Positions 9,752-18,542 of a stretch of 51,916 nucleotides of DNA are shown here, in pieces. How positions within the stretch are numbered: position 1 is the first letter of the stretch; the number at the start of each line of letters is the position of its first letter. The notes under the pieces were generated by a model. That model made no database searches, was not told where the DNA came from, and saw nothing but the letters and a program-made list of their open reading frames with translations. The position numbers and the translations under genes are program-made. This DNA comes from Chromatiales bacterium (GTDB lineage: Bacteria; Pseudomonadota; Gammaproteobacteria; Steroidobacterales; GCA-2729495): NCBI GenBank assembly GCA_016789845.1, contig JAEUQA010000019.1, positions 1 to 51,916 on the forward strand, given 5' to 3'.

Positions 9752-10147
9752 TCAGCGCGCCGCCTGGCGCGTGATGGCGCCAAGCAGTTCATCCTTGGTG
9801 AAAGGCTTGGTCAGGTAGTGCTCCGAGCCCACGATGCGGCCGCGGGCCCGGTCGAAGAGGCCATCCTTGCTCGACAGCATGATGACCGGCGTGTCCCGGA
9901 AGGTGCGGTTGTGCTTGATCAGCGAGCAGGTCTGGTAGCCGTCCAGCCGCGGCATCATGATGTCCACGAAGATGACATCGGGCCGGTAATCGGCGATCTT
10001 GGCCAGGGCATCGAAGCCGTCCACGGCCGTATAGACCGTGCAGCCTTCCTTGGAAAGCAGGGTCTCGGCGGTCCGCCGGATGGTCTTGCTGTCGTCGATC
10101 ACGAGCACCTTAAGCCCGTGCAATGCCGGCGCGGCGCTATCCGTCAC
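9752..10147 (-). CDS. pilG: Response regulator PilG
   Basis: A receiver-only regulator of pilus extension, first gene of the operon. The signature 'LKVLVIDDSKTIRRTAETLL' near the N-terminus is typical of PilG. It is followed by the acceptor Asp in 'VIFVDIMMPRLDGYQTC', 'VIMLSSKDGLFDRARGRIVG' and 'YLTKPFTKDEL'. I chose GTG at 10147 (131 residues) because GGAG lies 6 nt upstream and family members have short N-termini. An ATG at 10201 would add 18 non-conserved residues with no clear ribosome site. The gene is divergent from gshB, as in Pseudomonas. Confidence 0.92.
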   Translation of the reverse strand: MTDSAAPALHGLKVLVIDDSKTIRRTAETLLSKEGCTVYTAVDGFDALAKIADYRPDVIFVDIMMPRLDGYQTCSLIKHNRTFRDTPVIMLSSKDGLFDRARGRIVGSEHYLTKPFTKDELLGAITRQAAR

Positions 10148-10465
10148 AGGGTTCTCCAGGCGGGGCGTCCCGCCGCCCGCCGCACCATGAACTTTTAACA
10201 TAACCGTCAGGGTCCAGCCATGCGCGTGAGCGGGCTGCTACCAGCCTCACACCACCAGTATCGACACTGAATAAACCACCCAGTCCCAAGTGCAGGCACC
10301 CGGCAGCCAACCCGCCCGGCCGGAACGCCCGCATCCGGATGATACCCCTGCCCTCCGTGCCATTTCAGCACCGGCAAGCCAGAATAGGCACGGCGTCGCA
10401 AAACACGCCGTCGCGACCGGTTCGCCCGAGGCGGCCGCATTTGACCTAAGAACGGAGCAGCAACG
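10148..10465. other. Divergent intergenic region between pilG and gshB
   Basis: About 320 bp with no supportable gene. It must contain promoters for both the pil-chp operon and gshB. For the minus strand a weak -10-like TATGTT lies near 10200. For the plus strand TTGACC at about 10441 has no good -10 partner before the ATG. The short ORF readings across this region lack ribosome sites. Promoter positions stay unresolved. Confidence 0.4.
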
Positions 10466-11458
10466 ATGCGGAAGCCGCAACTCGGCGTGGTGATGGACCC
10501 GATCGCGGGCATCAACCCGGCCAAGGACAGTTCCCTGGCGATGCTCGTCGAGGCCCAGCGCCGCGGCTACGCGCTCTGGTACTTCGAGCAGCACGACCTG
10601 CGGCTCCGGAACGGCGTGGCCCAGGGCAGCGCCCGGCCCCTGCGGGTCACCGACAGCAAGGCCGCGTGGTTCGAGCTCGGTCCCCGGGAGGAACTCCCCC
10701 TGTCGGACCTCGACCTGATCCTCATGCGGAAGGACCCGCCCTTCGGCACCGAGTACATCTACACGACCTACCTCCTCGAGCGCGCCGAGCGGACGGGCGT
10801 CCTGGTGGTAAACAAGCCCCAGAGCCTCCGGGACATGAACGAGAAGGTCTACACCGCCTGGTTTCCCGAGTGCTGCCCGGAAACGGTGATCACCCGCTCC
10901 ATCGCCGACATGCGGGCCTTCCTGGCCGAGCAGGGTCACATCGTGGTGAAGCCGCTCCACGGGATGGGCGGCCGTTCGATCTTCGTGCTCCGCCAGGGCG
11001 ACAACAACGCCAACGTGGTCTTCGAGACGCTGACGGACTACGGCCAGCAGTTCGCCATGGCCCAGAAGTACATCCCGGAAATCACCCGGGGCGACAAACG
11101 CATCATCCTCGTGGACGGCAAGCCGGTGAGCCGGGTACTCGCCCGCGTCCCGGCGGCCGACGACAACCGGGGCAACCTGGTGGCCGGGGCCCAGCCGGAG
11201 GTCCGGGAACTCACGGAGCGCGACCGGTGGATCTGCGCCCAGGTGGGGCCCGTGCTCCGGGAAAAGGGCGTGCTCTTCGCCGGCCTCGACGTGATCGGCG
11301 ACTACCTCACCGAGATCAACGTCACCAGCCCGACGGGCATGAAGGAACTGCAGAAGCAGGGCGGCCTGGACGTGGCTGCCACGCTGTTCGATACGCTGGA
11401 CGCCCGGCTCGCAGAACGGCTTGCGGCCGGGGCGGCCGGCGGGAAAGCGCGGGCCTGA
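10466..11458 (+). CDS. gshB: Glutathione synthetase
   Basis: A 330-residue ATP-grasp enzyme that joins gamma-glutamylcysteine and glycine to make glutathione. The length is close to the usual ~315. The N-terminal domain begins 'LGVVMDPIAGINPAKDSS', with 'LILMRKDPPFGTEYIYTTY' following. ATP-grasp motifs are 'IVVKPLHGMGGRSIF' and 'DRWICAQVGPVL', and the metal-binding end is 'GLDVIGDYLTEINVTSPTG'. GGAG lies about 10 nt before the ATG. It is divergent from pilG and its stop overlaps the likely start of the next gene. The gshB-pilG neighbourhood is conserved in Pseudomonas. Confidence 0.97.
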   Translation: MRKPQLGVVMDPIAGINPAKDSSLAMLVEAQRRGYALWYFEQHDLRLRNGVAQGSARPLRVTDSKAAWFELGPREELPLSDLDLILMRKDPPFGTEYIYTTYLLERAERTGVLVVNKPQSLRDMNEKVYTAWFPECCPETVITRSIADMRAFLAEQGHIVVKPLHGMGGRSIFVLRQGDNNANVVFETLTDYGQQFAMAQKYIPEITRGDKRIILVDGKPVSRVLARVPAADDNRGNLVAGAQPEVRELTERDRWICAQVGPVLREKGVLFAGLDVIGDYLTEINVTSPTGMKELQKQGGLDVAATLFDTLDARLAERLAAGAAGGKARA

Positions 11459-12513
11459 ACGCCCGCCCGGCCACCGTCGCCGTCCTGGGCCTGGCGACCT
11501 GCCTCACCGCCTGCGGCGAGCCGGCGGTCGTCGCCCGCGATTTCGAGGCTTTCGGCACTACCGTCCGGATTGAGATCCGGCAGGCCGACCCGCAGGCCGC
11601 GGAGGCGGCAGCCGCGGAGATCAACAGCGTGTTCCGGACGGCCGCACGGGACTGGTACGCCTTCGGCACAGGTGAACTGGCCCGCGTGAACGCCCGACTC
11701 GCCCGGGGAGATTCCACCCCGGTGAGCCCGGAGCTGGCGCCCCTCATCAAGCGGGCCATGGACTTCCATGCGCGGAGTGGCGGGCTCTTCGACCCCGGGG
11801 TCTGCGCCCTCGTGCGCCTCTGGCAGTTCGACAGCGAGGAGGCGCTGGCCGTGGCTGAAGCGCCGCCGCCCGACACCGAGATCCAGGCGCTGCGGGCCCG
11901 GCAGGGCACCCTCGCCGACCTGCGCTTCGACGGCCGTACCGCATCGGCCGCGCGGCCGCTGTGCATCGACCTGGGCGGCATGGCCAAGGGCACCGTCCTC
12001 GAGCAGGCCCGCGCGGTACTCGCGAAGCATGGCATCCGGAGCGCCCTGGTGGATATCGGGGGCAGCAGCCAGCTGGCCATCGGCCGCAAGGGCCGCCGAC
12101 CCTGGTCCATCGGCCTCCTCGACCCCCGGTCCACCCGGGTGTTCGGCCGCCTGGTGCTGGCGCCCGGCGAAGCCGCCTCCACCTCCGGTGACTACGAGCG
12201 GGGCTACGAACGGGATGGCCGGCGCTACCACCACATCCTGGACCCCGCGACGGGCAAGCCTACCGCCGCCACGGCGGGCGTCACGGTGCTGGCAGGCGAC
12301 GCGGAACTGGCGGATGCGGCGTCGACGGCGCTGATGGTGGCCGGACCCGGCCGCTTTCGCGAGGTGTGCGCGGCACTGGGCATAGCCGACGCATTGCTGA
12401 TCACGACGACCGGTGACGTGCTGACGACGCCGGGCATGGCGACGCGACTGCAGCGCGACAACGACGGCCGCATTCCCGTGCTGGACTGGCGCGCTGCGAA
12501 CCCGGATCTGTGA
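11455..12513 (+). CDS. apbE: FAD:protein FMN transferase (ApbE-like lipoprotein), probable CTG start
   Basis: A 352-residue ApbE-family protein that would attach FMN covalently to flavoproteins at the periplasmic side of the membrane. Family motifs are 'GGLFDPGVCALVRLW', 'CIDLGGMAKGTVL', 'LVDIGGSSQL' and 'YHHILDPATGKP'. No ATG, GTG or TTG occurs before the signal sequence. The only credible start is CTG at 11455, overlapping the gshB TGA (CTGA) with GGGAAAG about 7 nt upstream. This start gives a short signal peptide ending in the lipobox LTAC (Cys20). A start at an ATG inside gshB would add hundreds of residues of antifamily sequence. It is probably co-transcribed with gshB. Confidence 0.9.
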   Translation: MNARPATVAVLGLATCLTACGEPAVVARDFEAFGTTVRIEIRQADPQAAEAAAAEINSVFRTAARDWYAFGTGELARVNARLARGDSTPVSPELAPLIKRAMDFHARSGGLFDPGVCALVRLWQFDSEEALAVAEAPPPDTEIQALRARQGTLADLRFDGRTASAARPLCIDLGGMAKGTVLEQARAVLAKHGIRSALVDIGGSSQLAIGRKGRRPWSIGLLDPRSTRVFGRLVLAPGEAASTSGDYERGYERDGRRYHHILDPATGKPTAATAGVTVLAGDAELADAASTALMVAGPGRFREVCAALGIADALLITTTGDVLTTPGMATRLQRDNDGRIPVLDWRAANPDL

Positions 12514-12543
12514 CCTGCCGCCGTTTCGCCCGGGACTGGTGCG

Positions 12544-12549
12544 TATAAT
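12544..12549 (+). promoter_or_regulatory. Perfect -10 box TATAAT before the tonB-like gene
   Basis: TATAAT in a GC-rich gap between apbE and the tonB-like gene, preceded by TGCG (not quite an extended -10). No good -35 lies 16-18 bp upstream. It would start transcription near 12556, giving a leader of about 38 nt to the ATG at 12594. Confidence 0.5.
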
Positions 12550-12593
12550 TGACGGGTAAACCGGCTGGGCACCGGGAAACAGCTGAGTTACCC

Positions 12594-13517
12594 ATGCAGG
12601 ATGCGCCGTCCCGATCCGGACGTCAGACCACCTGGTCGGCCGAGGCCGCCCGGGACCGGTTGTCGTCGACGGCGTTCCTTGCCGCCCTCTTCCACGGCAT
12701 CCTGATCCTCGGCATCACGTTCAGCGCCGCCACCAGCGCACCCGAAAAGCTCACGAGCTCCATGGAGGTGGTCCTCGTCACCTCCGACTACGAGGACCGG
12801 GAGCCGTCCGAGAGCGCGGTGCTGCTGGCCCAGCGCAACCTGGCCGGCGTCGGCAACGCCGCGCCGGACGCCACGGTGCGCACGGCCCCGGGGCTGACTC
12901 TGCCCGCCAGCGTGCTGGGCCCGGCCCAGGACGGCAGCGACCAGCCGGCGCGCCCGGGCGACCCGAGCCATGACCACACGACCCGGCCGGTGCTGCTGGC
13001 CCGGGACTCCACCGATGTCGCGCCGGACGAGGGCCAGCCGGACCGGGTGACCGAGGCCCAGAAGAGCATGCTCCCGTCCACCAGCAACGCCATCGAGATC
13101 GTCGGCCGGTTCGATGCCACAACCGCCATCCCGGACGCGCGCCCGCGGGAACTGCTGATCAGCGCCAACACGCGGGAATCCCGGATCGCCACCTACCTCA
13201 GTACCTGGAAGAGCAAGGTGGAACAGGTGGGCACGCTGAACTTCCCGGACGCGGCCGGCCATTCCGCCACCACGCGGTACCCCGTGCTCGAGGTTGCGAT
13301 CAACGCGGACGGGCGCCTCAAGGAGGTCGTGATCCGCAGCTCGTCGGGGCAGCGGGACCTCGACCGGGCGGCGATGGAAATCCTCAGGCTCGCGGCGCCC
13401 TTCGAGCCCTTCCCGGAGGGGCTGCGCGCGGACTACGACGTGCTGCGGTTTGCCTACGAGTGGCGGTTTTCGGAAGGCGCTGGCCGGGTCAGGGCGCGCA
13501 CCGCGGCAGCCTGGTGA
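12594..13517 (+). CDS. TonB-like energy-transducing protein (TonB3-like by context)
   Basis: A 307-residue protein with one N-terminal membrane helix ('AFLAALFHGILILGITFSA', ~25-43), a long Pro/Asp-rich periplasmic linker and a C-terminal TonB-type domain ('IATYLSTWKSKVEQVG', then 'VLEVAINADGRLKEVVIRS', ending with 'LRFAYEWRF'). The ATG at 12594 is preferred; an upstream TTG at 12549 lies in the -10 box. In P. aeruginosa a tonB homologue (tonB3) next to gshB and pilG is needed for normal twitching motility. The same position here suggests a related pilus-linked role, which is inference. No exbB/exbD is nearby. Confidence 0.85.
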   Translation: MQDAPSRSGRQTTWSAEAARDRLSSTAFLAALFHGILILGITFSAATSAPEKLTSSMEVVLVTSDYEDREPSESAVLLAQRNLAGVGNAAPDATVRTAPGLTLPASVLGPAQDGSDQPARPGDPSHDHTTRPVLLARDSTDVAPDEGQPDRVTEAQKSMLPSTSNAIEIVGRFDATTAIPDARPRELLISANTRESRIATYLSTWKSKVEQVGTLNFPDAAGHSATTRYPVLEVAINADGRLKEVVIRSSSGQRDLDRAAMEILRLAAPFEPFPEGLRADYDVLRFAYEWRFSEGAGRVRARTAAAW

Positions 13518-13529
13518 GGCTTCACGCCC

Positions 13530-15307
<1,778 letters not shown>

Positions 15308-15543
15308 TACGGAACTCCATGACACCGGCGGACCCATGGGCTCCGCGCGGCTATCGTCTCGAATTAGGTGGCAGTGGCGCCTTTACGGCGGGCGGAAAAG
15401 CAGGTAGCTGGTTCTGCGGGGGCGGCTTCGCCCGGGACTTTCCCCGGGCGAGCAGCGGAACGTGCTACGCCCGGGGCGGGGAGCCCTGGATCAGATGCCC
15501 GGCCTGGCGAAGGCAGAAAAGACTGGTGATTGCGCTGCTCATG
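15308..15543 (-). promoter_or_regulatory. Long rnk-gdhA leader with two competing hairpins
   Basis: If transcription starts near 15543, the mRNA has a ~235-nt leader. It holds CGCCCGGG/CCCGGGCG (15429-15436 with 15443-15450) and an alternative pair CCCCGGGCG/CGCCCGGGG (15442-15450 with 15468-15476). Both use the segment 15442-15450, so they exclude each other. A 25-codon frame from about 15542 to 15465 ends at the base of the alternative hairpin. It has no strong ribosome site. I could not match the region to a named riboswitch. Confidence 0.4.
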
Positions 15544-15549
15544 GCCGTC

Positions 15550-15577
15550 AGCATAGTTTGGTGCGCGTGACTGTCAA
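15550..15577 (-). promoter_or_regulatory. Sigma-70-type promoter for rnk-gdhA
   Basis: On the minus strand, a perfect -35 TTGACA (15577-15572) is separated by 16 bp from the -10-like TATGCT (15555-15550). It lies directly downstream of the doxX stop and points to rnk. Transcription would begin near 15543. Confidence 0.6.
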
Positions 15578-15628
15578 GCCGGACACCACCGGCTGATCCG
15601 TGCTGATGCGGCAATCCGCAGGGCGCAC

Positions 15629-16039
15629 CTACGGCTGGCGGCGTGCATCGGCACTCCACGCCCCCGGCCCCCCTGCCGCCAGGATCAGCAGGCCACCAGC
15701 GACCGCCACATTCTTGAAGAACAGCAGCTGCTGCATGGACTGCTGGTCAGCCGGCACGGCCCAGTAGCCGTGGAAGAAGAACGAGGCGACCAGCGTGAAG
15801 AGGGCCAGTACGAGTGCCGCCGGGCGGGTGCCCAGCCCGATGATCAGGGCGACGCTACCCAGGATCTCGACCAGCAGCGCCACCACCGCGCCGAGTTCGG
15901 GAAAAGGCAGGCCTGCCGACGAAATGTAGCCAACGGTGCCTGAAAAGCCGGTGAGCTTGCCGATGCCGGCGGGCAGGAACAGCGCCGCCAGCATCAGGCG
16001 GCCCAGCAGGGAAAGCGGATGTTGCAGCTTGTCGAACAT
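15629..16039 (-). CDS. DoxX-family membrane protein
   Basis: A 136-residue protein with four hydrophobic helices and the DoxX start pattern ('LGRLMLAALFLPAGIGKLTGFSGT'). AAGGAGT lies 7 nt before the ATG. DoxX proteins are small inner-membrane proteins linked to thiol/sulfur stress or aromatic-compound responses; the biochemical role is not firmly known. The gene lies 42 bp downstream of the pirin gene on the same strand, so the two are likely one operon under the divergent LysR regulator. E. coli YqjF is a comparable protein. Confidence 0.88.
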   Translation of the reverse strand: MFDKLQHPLSLLGRLMLAALFLPAGIGKLTGFSGTVGYISSAGLPFPELGAVVALLVEILGSVALIIGLGTRPAALVLALFTLVASFFFHGYWAVPADQQSMQQLLFFKNVAVAGGLLILAAGGPGAWSADARRQP

Positions 16040-16081
16040 GACGTGACTCCTTGAAGGTTTGAGAGGGTTGTCGACGGTTGT

Positions 16082-16783
16082 TCAGGGGGCGAGATCGAAC
16101 ACCAGCACTTCGGCATCGCTGCCGTTCTCCAGCGTGATCCGGCTTTCCCGTTCCAGCAGCACGGCGTCGCCCGCGCTGACAGGGGTGCCATTGACGTCGA
16201 GGGCGCCGCGCACGACGTGCACGCAGGCCTTGCGCCGCGGGTCGATGGCAAGTTCCGTGCGCTCCTTGCCGTCGAAGAGGCCGGCATGGACCGAGGCGTC
16301 CGCGTGGATCGTGACTGACCCGTCCGCGCCGTCGGGCGAGGCGACGAGGCGTAGCACGCCGCGCTTCTCGGTCGCCGGCACGGTCTTCTGTTCGTAGCCC
16401 GGCGCGAGGCCGGTGGCATTCGGCAGTATCCAGATCTGCAGGAAGTGTGTTTCCTGGTCCTTCGCGTGGTTGAACTCGCTGTGTGTCACGCCCGTGCCGG
16501 CGCTCATCCGCTGCACGTCCCCGGGCGGAATGGTCTGGACGTTGCCCATGCTGTCCTGGTGGGCGAGCTCGCCCGACAGCACGTAGCTGATGATTTCCAT
16601 GTCCCGGTGGCTGTGGGTGCCAAAGCCCGTGCCGGGGGCGACGCGGTCCTCGTTGATCACGCGCAGGTTGCCGAAGCCCATGTGGGCCGGGTCGTAATAG
16701 CCGGCAAACGAGAACGAGTGGTAGCTCTTGAGCCAGCCGTGGTCGGCGTAGCCGCGGTCTTGGGATTTGCGCAGGGTCAGCAT
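16082..16783 (-). CDS. Pirin-family bicupin protein (YhaK-like)
   Basis: A 233-residue pirin, the same size as E. coli YhaK. The N-terminal cupin carries the metal-site pattern 'GTHSHRDMEIISYVLSGEL' and 'MSAGTGVTHSEFNH'; the C-terminal cupin is shorter. Some pirins act as quercetinases or redox-sensing proteins; the substrate here is unknown. The start at 16783 is set by a perfect AGGAGG about 7 nt upstream and by alignment to 'MLTLRKSQDRGYADHGWLKS'. Upstream starts would run into the regulatory region. It is divergent from the LysR gene. Confidence 0.93.
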   Translation of the reverse strand: MLTLRKSQDRGYADHGWLKSYHSFSFAGYYDPAHMGFGNLRVINEDRVAPGTGFGTHSHRDMEIISYVLSGELAHQDSMGNVQTIPPGDVQRMSAGTGVTHSEFNHAKDQETHFLQIWILPNATGLAPGYEQKTVPATEKRGVLRLVASPDGADGSVTIHADASVHAGLFDGKERTELAIDPRRKACVHVVRGALDVNGTPVSAGDAVLLERESRITLENGSDAEVLVFDLAP

Positions 16784-16856
16784 GGTCAGGCCTCCTGGTT
16801 GATGGCTGCATGGTGAGCCGGCCAGCGCGCTTGCGGGGCCTGCCGGATTGACGGCA

Positions 16857-16877
16857 TCATTCAAAATATTTGAATGA
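16857..16877. promoter_or_regulatory. 21-bp palindromic operator between pirin and lysR genes
   Basis: Perfect 9-bp arms TCATTCAAA and TTTGAATGA separated by ATA. It is a rare AT-rich island in GC-rich DNA, 12 bp before the LysR start and ~75 bp before the pirin start. LysR-type regulators bind interrupted palindromes of this type (T-N11-A). It is probably the autoregulatory and activation site of the adjacent regulator. Confidence 0.7.
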
Positions 16878-16888
16878 AGGACAGCCGA

Positions 16889-17839
16889 ATGCCGACCGCA
16901 AGGAACGTCCTGTCACCGGATGCCCTGGCGATGGTCCAGACCATCGCCGAGACGGGCAGCTTCGCCGCCGCGGCGCGGGCCAGGAACATGGTGCCCAGCG
17001 CGCTCACCTACCGGGTTCGGCAGATGGAAGACGCGCTGGACGTGCTGCTGTTCGACCGCAGCTCCCGGCAAGCGCGACTTACCGCGGCCGGCGCCGAGCT
17101 GCTGCGCGAAGGCGCGCGGGTCCTCGCGGACATCGATGCCATAGCCAACCGCGTGAAGCGCGTGGCGACGGGCTGGGAACCACAACTGACGATTGCGGTG
17201 GACAGCATCATCAACCACGCGACGGTGATGGAACTGTGCAAGGACTTCCTGGCGCCGGACCCGCCCACGCGGCTGAAGCTCCGCGATGAGACGCTGTCAG
17301 GAACGCTCGAGGCGCTGACGTCGGGCCAGGCCGATCTCGCTCTGGGCGTGGCACTGGACGCGGGCACCGCCCCCGGCCTGCAGAGGGAGCCGCTCGGGAC
17401 GGTGCGCTTCGCCTTCGTGGTGGCGCCGCATCATCCGCTGGCACGGGAGCCGGAGCCACTGAGCGATGACGTCATCCGCCGCCACCGGGCGGTCGCGGTG
17501 GCTGATTCGGTGCAGCGCGGTGGCGGCATCACGGTCGGGCTCCTGCCCGGCCAGGACGTGCTCACCGTCTCCAGCATGCCCGCCAAGCTGGATGCCCAGC
17601 TCCGGGGCCTGGGCGTGGGCTTCCTGGCGACCTGCCTGGCGCAGCCGTACATGGACACCGGACGGCTGGTGGTGAAGAGTGTGGAGCGGGCGGAACAGTC
17701 GATCCCGTTCAGTTACGCCTGGCACAAGGGCGGCAAGGCCGCCCAGGGTCGCGCGCTGCAGTGGTGGCTGGAAAGACTGAAGAACCGGGTCACGCGGGCG
17801 GCACTGCTTGGCCTGATCGCTACCTCCTTGCCGCACTGA
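16889..17839 (+). CDS. LysR-family transcriptional regulator (YhaJ-like)
   Basis: A 316-residue regulator. The N-terminal winged helix-turn-helix is 'LAMVQTIAETGSFAAAARAR' followed by 'ALTYRVRQMEDALDVLLFDR', then a linker helix and a periplasmic-binding-type effector domain ('GQADLALGVALDAG'). The ATG at 16889 is chosen because AAGGA lies 7 nt upstream; an ATG at 16874 lies within the palindrome. The divergent pirin and DoxX genes match the set linked to E. coli YhaJ, which responds to aromatic or nitroaromatic products. The 3' end overlaps the convergent methyltransferase gene by 20 bp. Confidence 0.92.
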   Translation: MPTARNVLSPDALAMVQTIAETGSFAAAARARNMVPSALTYRVRQMEDALDVLLFDRSSRQARLTAAGAELLREGARVLADIDAIANRVKRVATGWEPQLTIAVDSIINHATVMELCKDFLAPDPPTRLKLRDETLSGTLEALTSGQADLALGVALDAGTAPGLQREPLGTVRFAFVVAPHHPLAREPEPLSDDVIRRHRAVAVADSVQRGGGITVGLLPGQDVLTVSSMPAKLDAQLRGLGVGFLATCLAQPYMDTGRLVVKSVERAEQSIPFSYAWHKGGKAAQGRALQWWLERLKNRVTRAALLGLIATSLPH

Positions 17840-18542
17840 GCACATAGAGTTCCCAGCACATGCCGATGCCCTCCTCGCCAGGGCTCACGCCAAGGATGTC
17901 CTCGATGCCCCTGGTGACGGCAGGGATGTCGATGGCGCGCATGTCGAAGAGCAGCCGGCAGAAGCTGGCCATGTCGTCCCGGGACGCAAACCACCAGTGG
18001 TAGCGCACCCGCTCGGCGCCCGTCACCCGGAACCCGCAGGACTCCAGCACGCCGGTGTCGGCGGCGGTGAGGTAATTGCCCCGGTGTCCCGTGCTGTTGT
18101 AGCTGCCCACGAAGCCATCCAGGAACCGGGCGACAACTGACTCCTCGTGGACATCCGCCAGCACGAAGCGCCCGCCGGGCCGGAGCACCCGGTGGATCTC
18201 CCGGTACAGCGGCGCCCGGTCGTCCAGGTGGTGCACTCCGGCGATGCTGAGTGCCGCATCGGCCTGGCCATCTGCCCAGGGCAGTGGCAGCAGCGGCTGG
18301 TCACTGGCGCTGCCGGCCGTGAAGAAGCTGGCGCAGGGTTCGTGACCCAGCCAGCGCACGGCGGGCGGCAGGTACCGCTGCAGGTAGCCGCCGCCGGCCG
18401 GCACGTCCACCACCACATCCCCGTCCCGCAGTGCGGCCCGGCTGACCGGGATCAGGAACTCCTCGCGCCGTGCCTCGGGCCGGGTCGCCATCGCGTGGGC
18501 ATAGGCGTCGCCGCGCTCCCGGAAGATGTCCTCGTAATTCAT
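17820..18542 (-). CDS. Class I SAM-dependent methyltransferase paired with the ATP-grasp gene
   Basis: A 240-residue Rossmann-fold methyltransferase. Motif I is 'VVVDVPAGGGYLQRYLPP' (~43-60), post-motif 'LPLPWADGQADAALSIAGVHH', and motif region 'HRVLRPGGRFVLADVHEES'. The substrate cannot be read from the sequence. Its ATG overlaps the stop of the upstream CphA-like gene by four bases (ATGA), so it is probably made together with it and may act on the same substrate. It has no signal peptide or membrane helix and should be cytoplasmic. Confidence 0.88.
   Translation of the reverse strand: MNYEDIFRERGDAYAHAMATRPEARREEFLIPVSRAALRDGDVVVDVPAGGGYLQRYLPPAVRWLGHEPCASFFTAGSASDQPLLPLPWADGQADAALSIAGVHHLDDRAPLYREIHRVLRPGGRFVLADVHEESVVARFLDGFVGSYNSTGHRGNYLTAADTGVLESCGFRVTGAERVRYHWWFASRDDMASFCRLLFDMRAIDIPAVTRGIEDILGVSPGEEGIGMCWELYVLSAARR

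Noticed and set aside
10666..11454. Long N-terminal extension of the apbE frame into gshB
   Set aside because: The extension is an out-of-frame reading of gshB with no family match; the lipobox and overlap support the CTG start instead.
15361..15480. Cobalamin-riboswitch-like fragments (CCCCCGCA, GCCACTG, ACCTGC) on the minus strand
   Set aside because: The pieces are present but in the wrong order and spacing for the B12 aptamer, and rnk-gdhA is not a B12-related operon.
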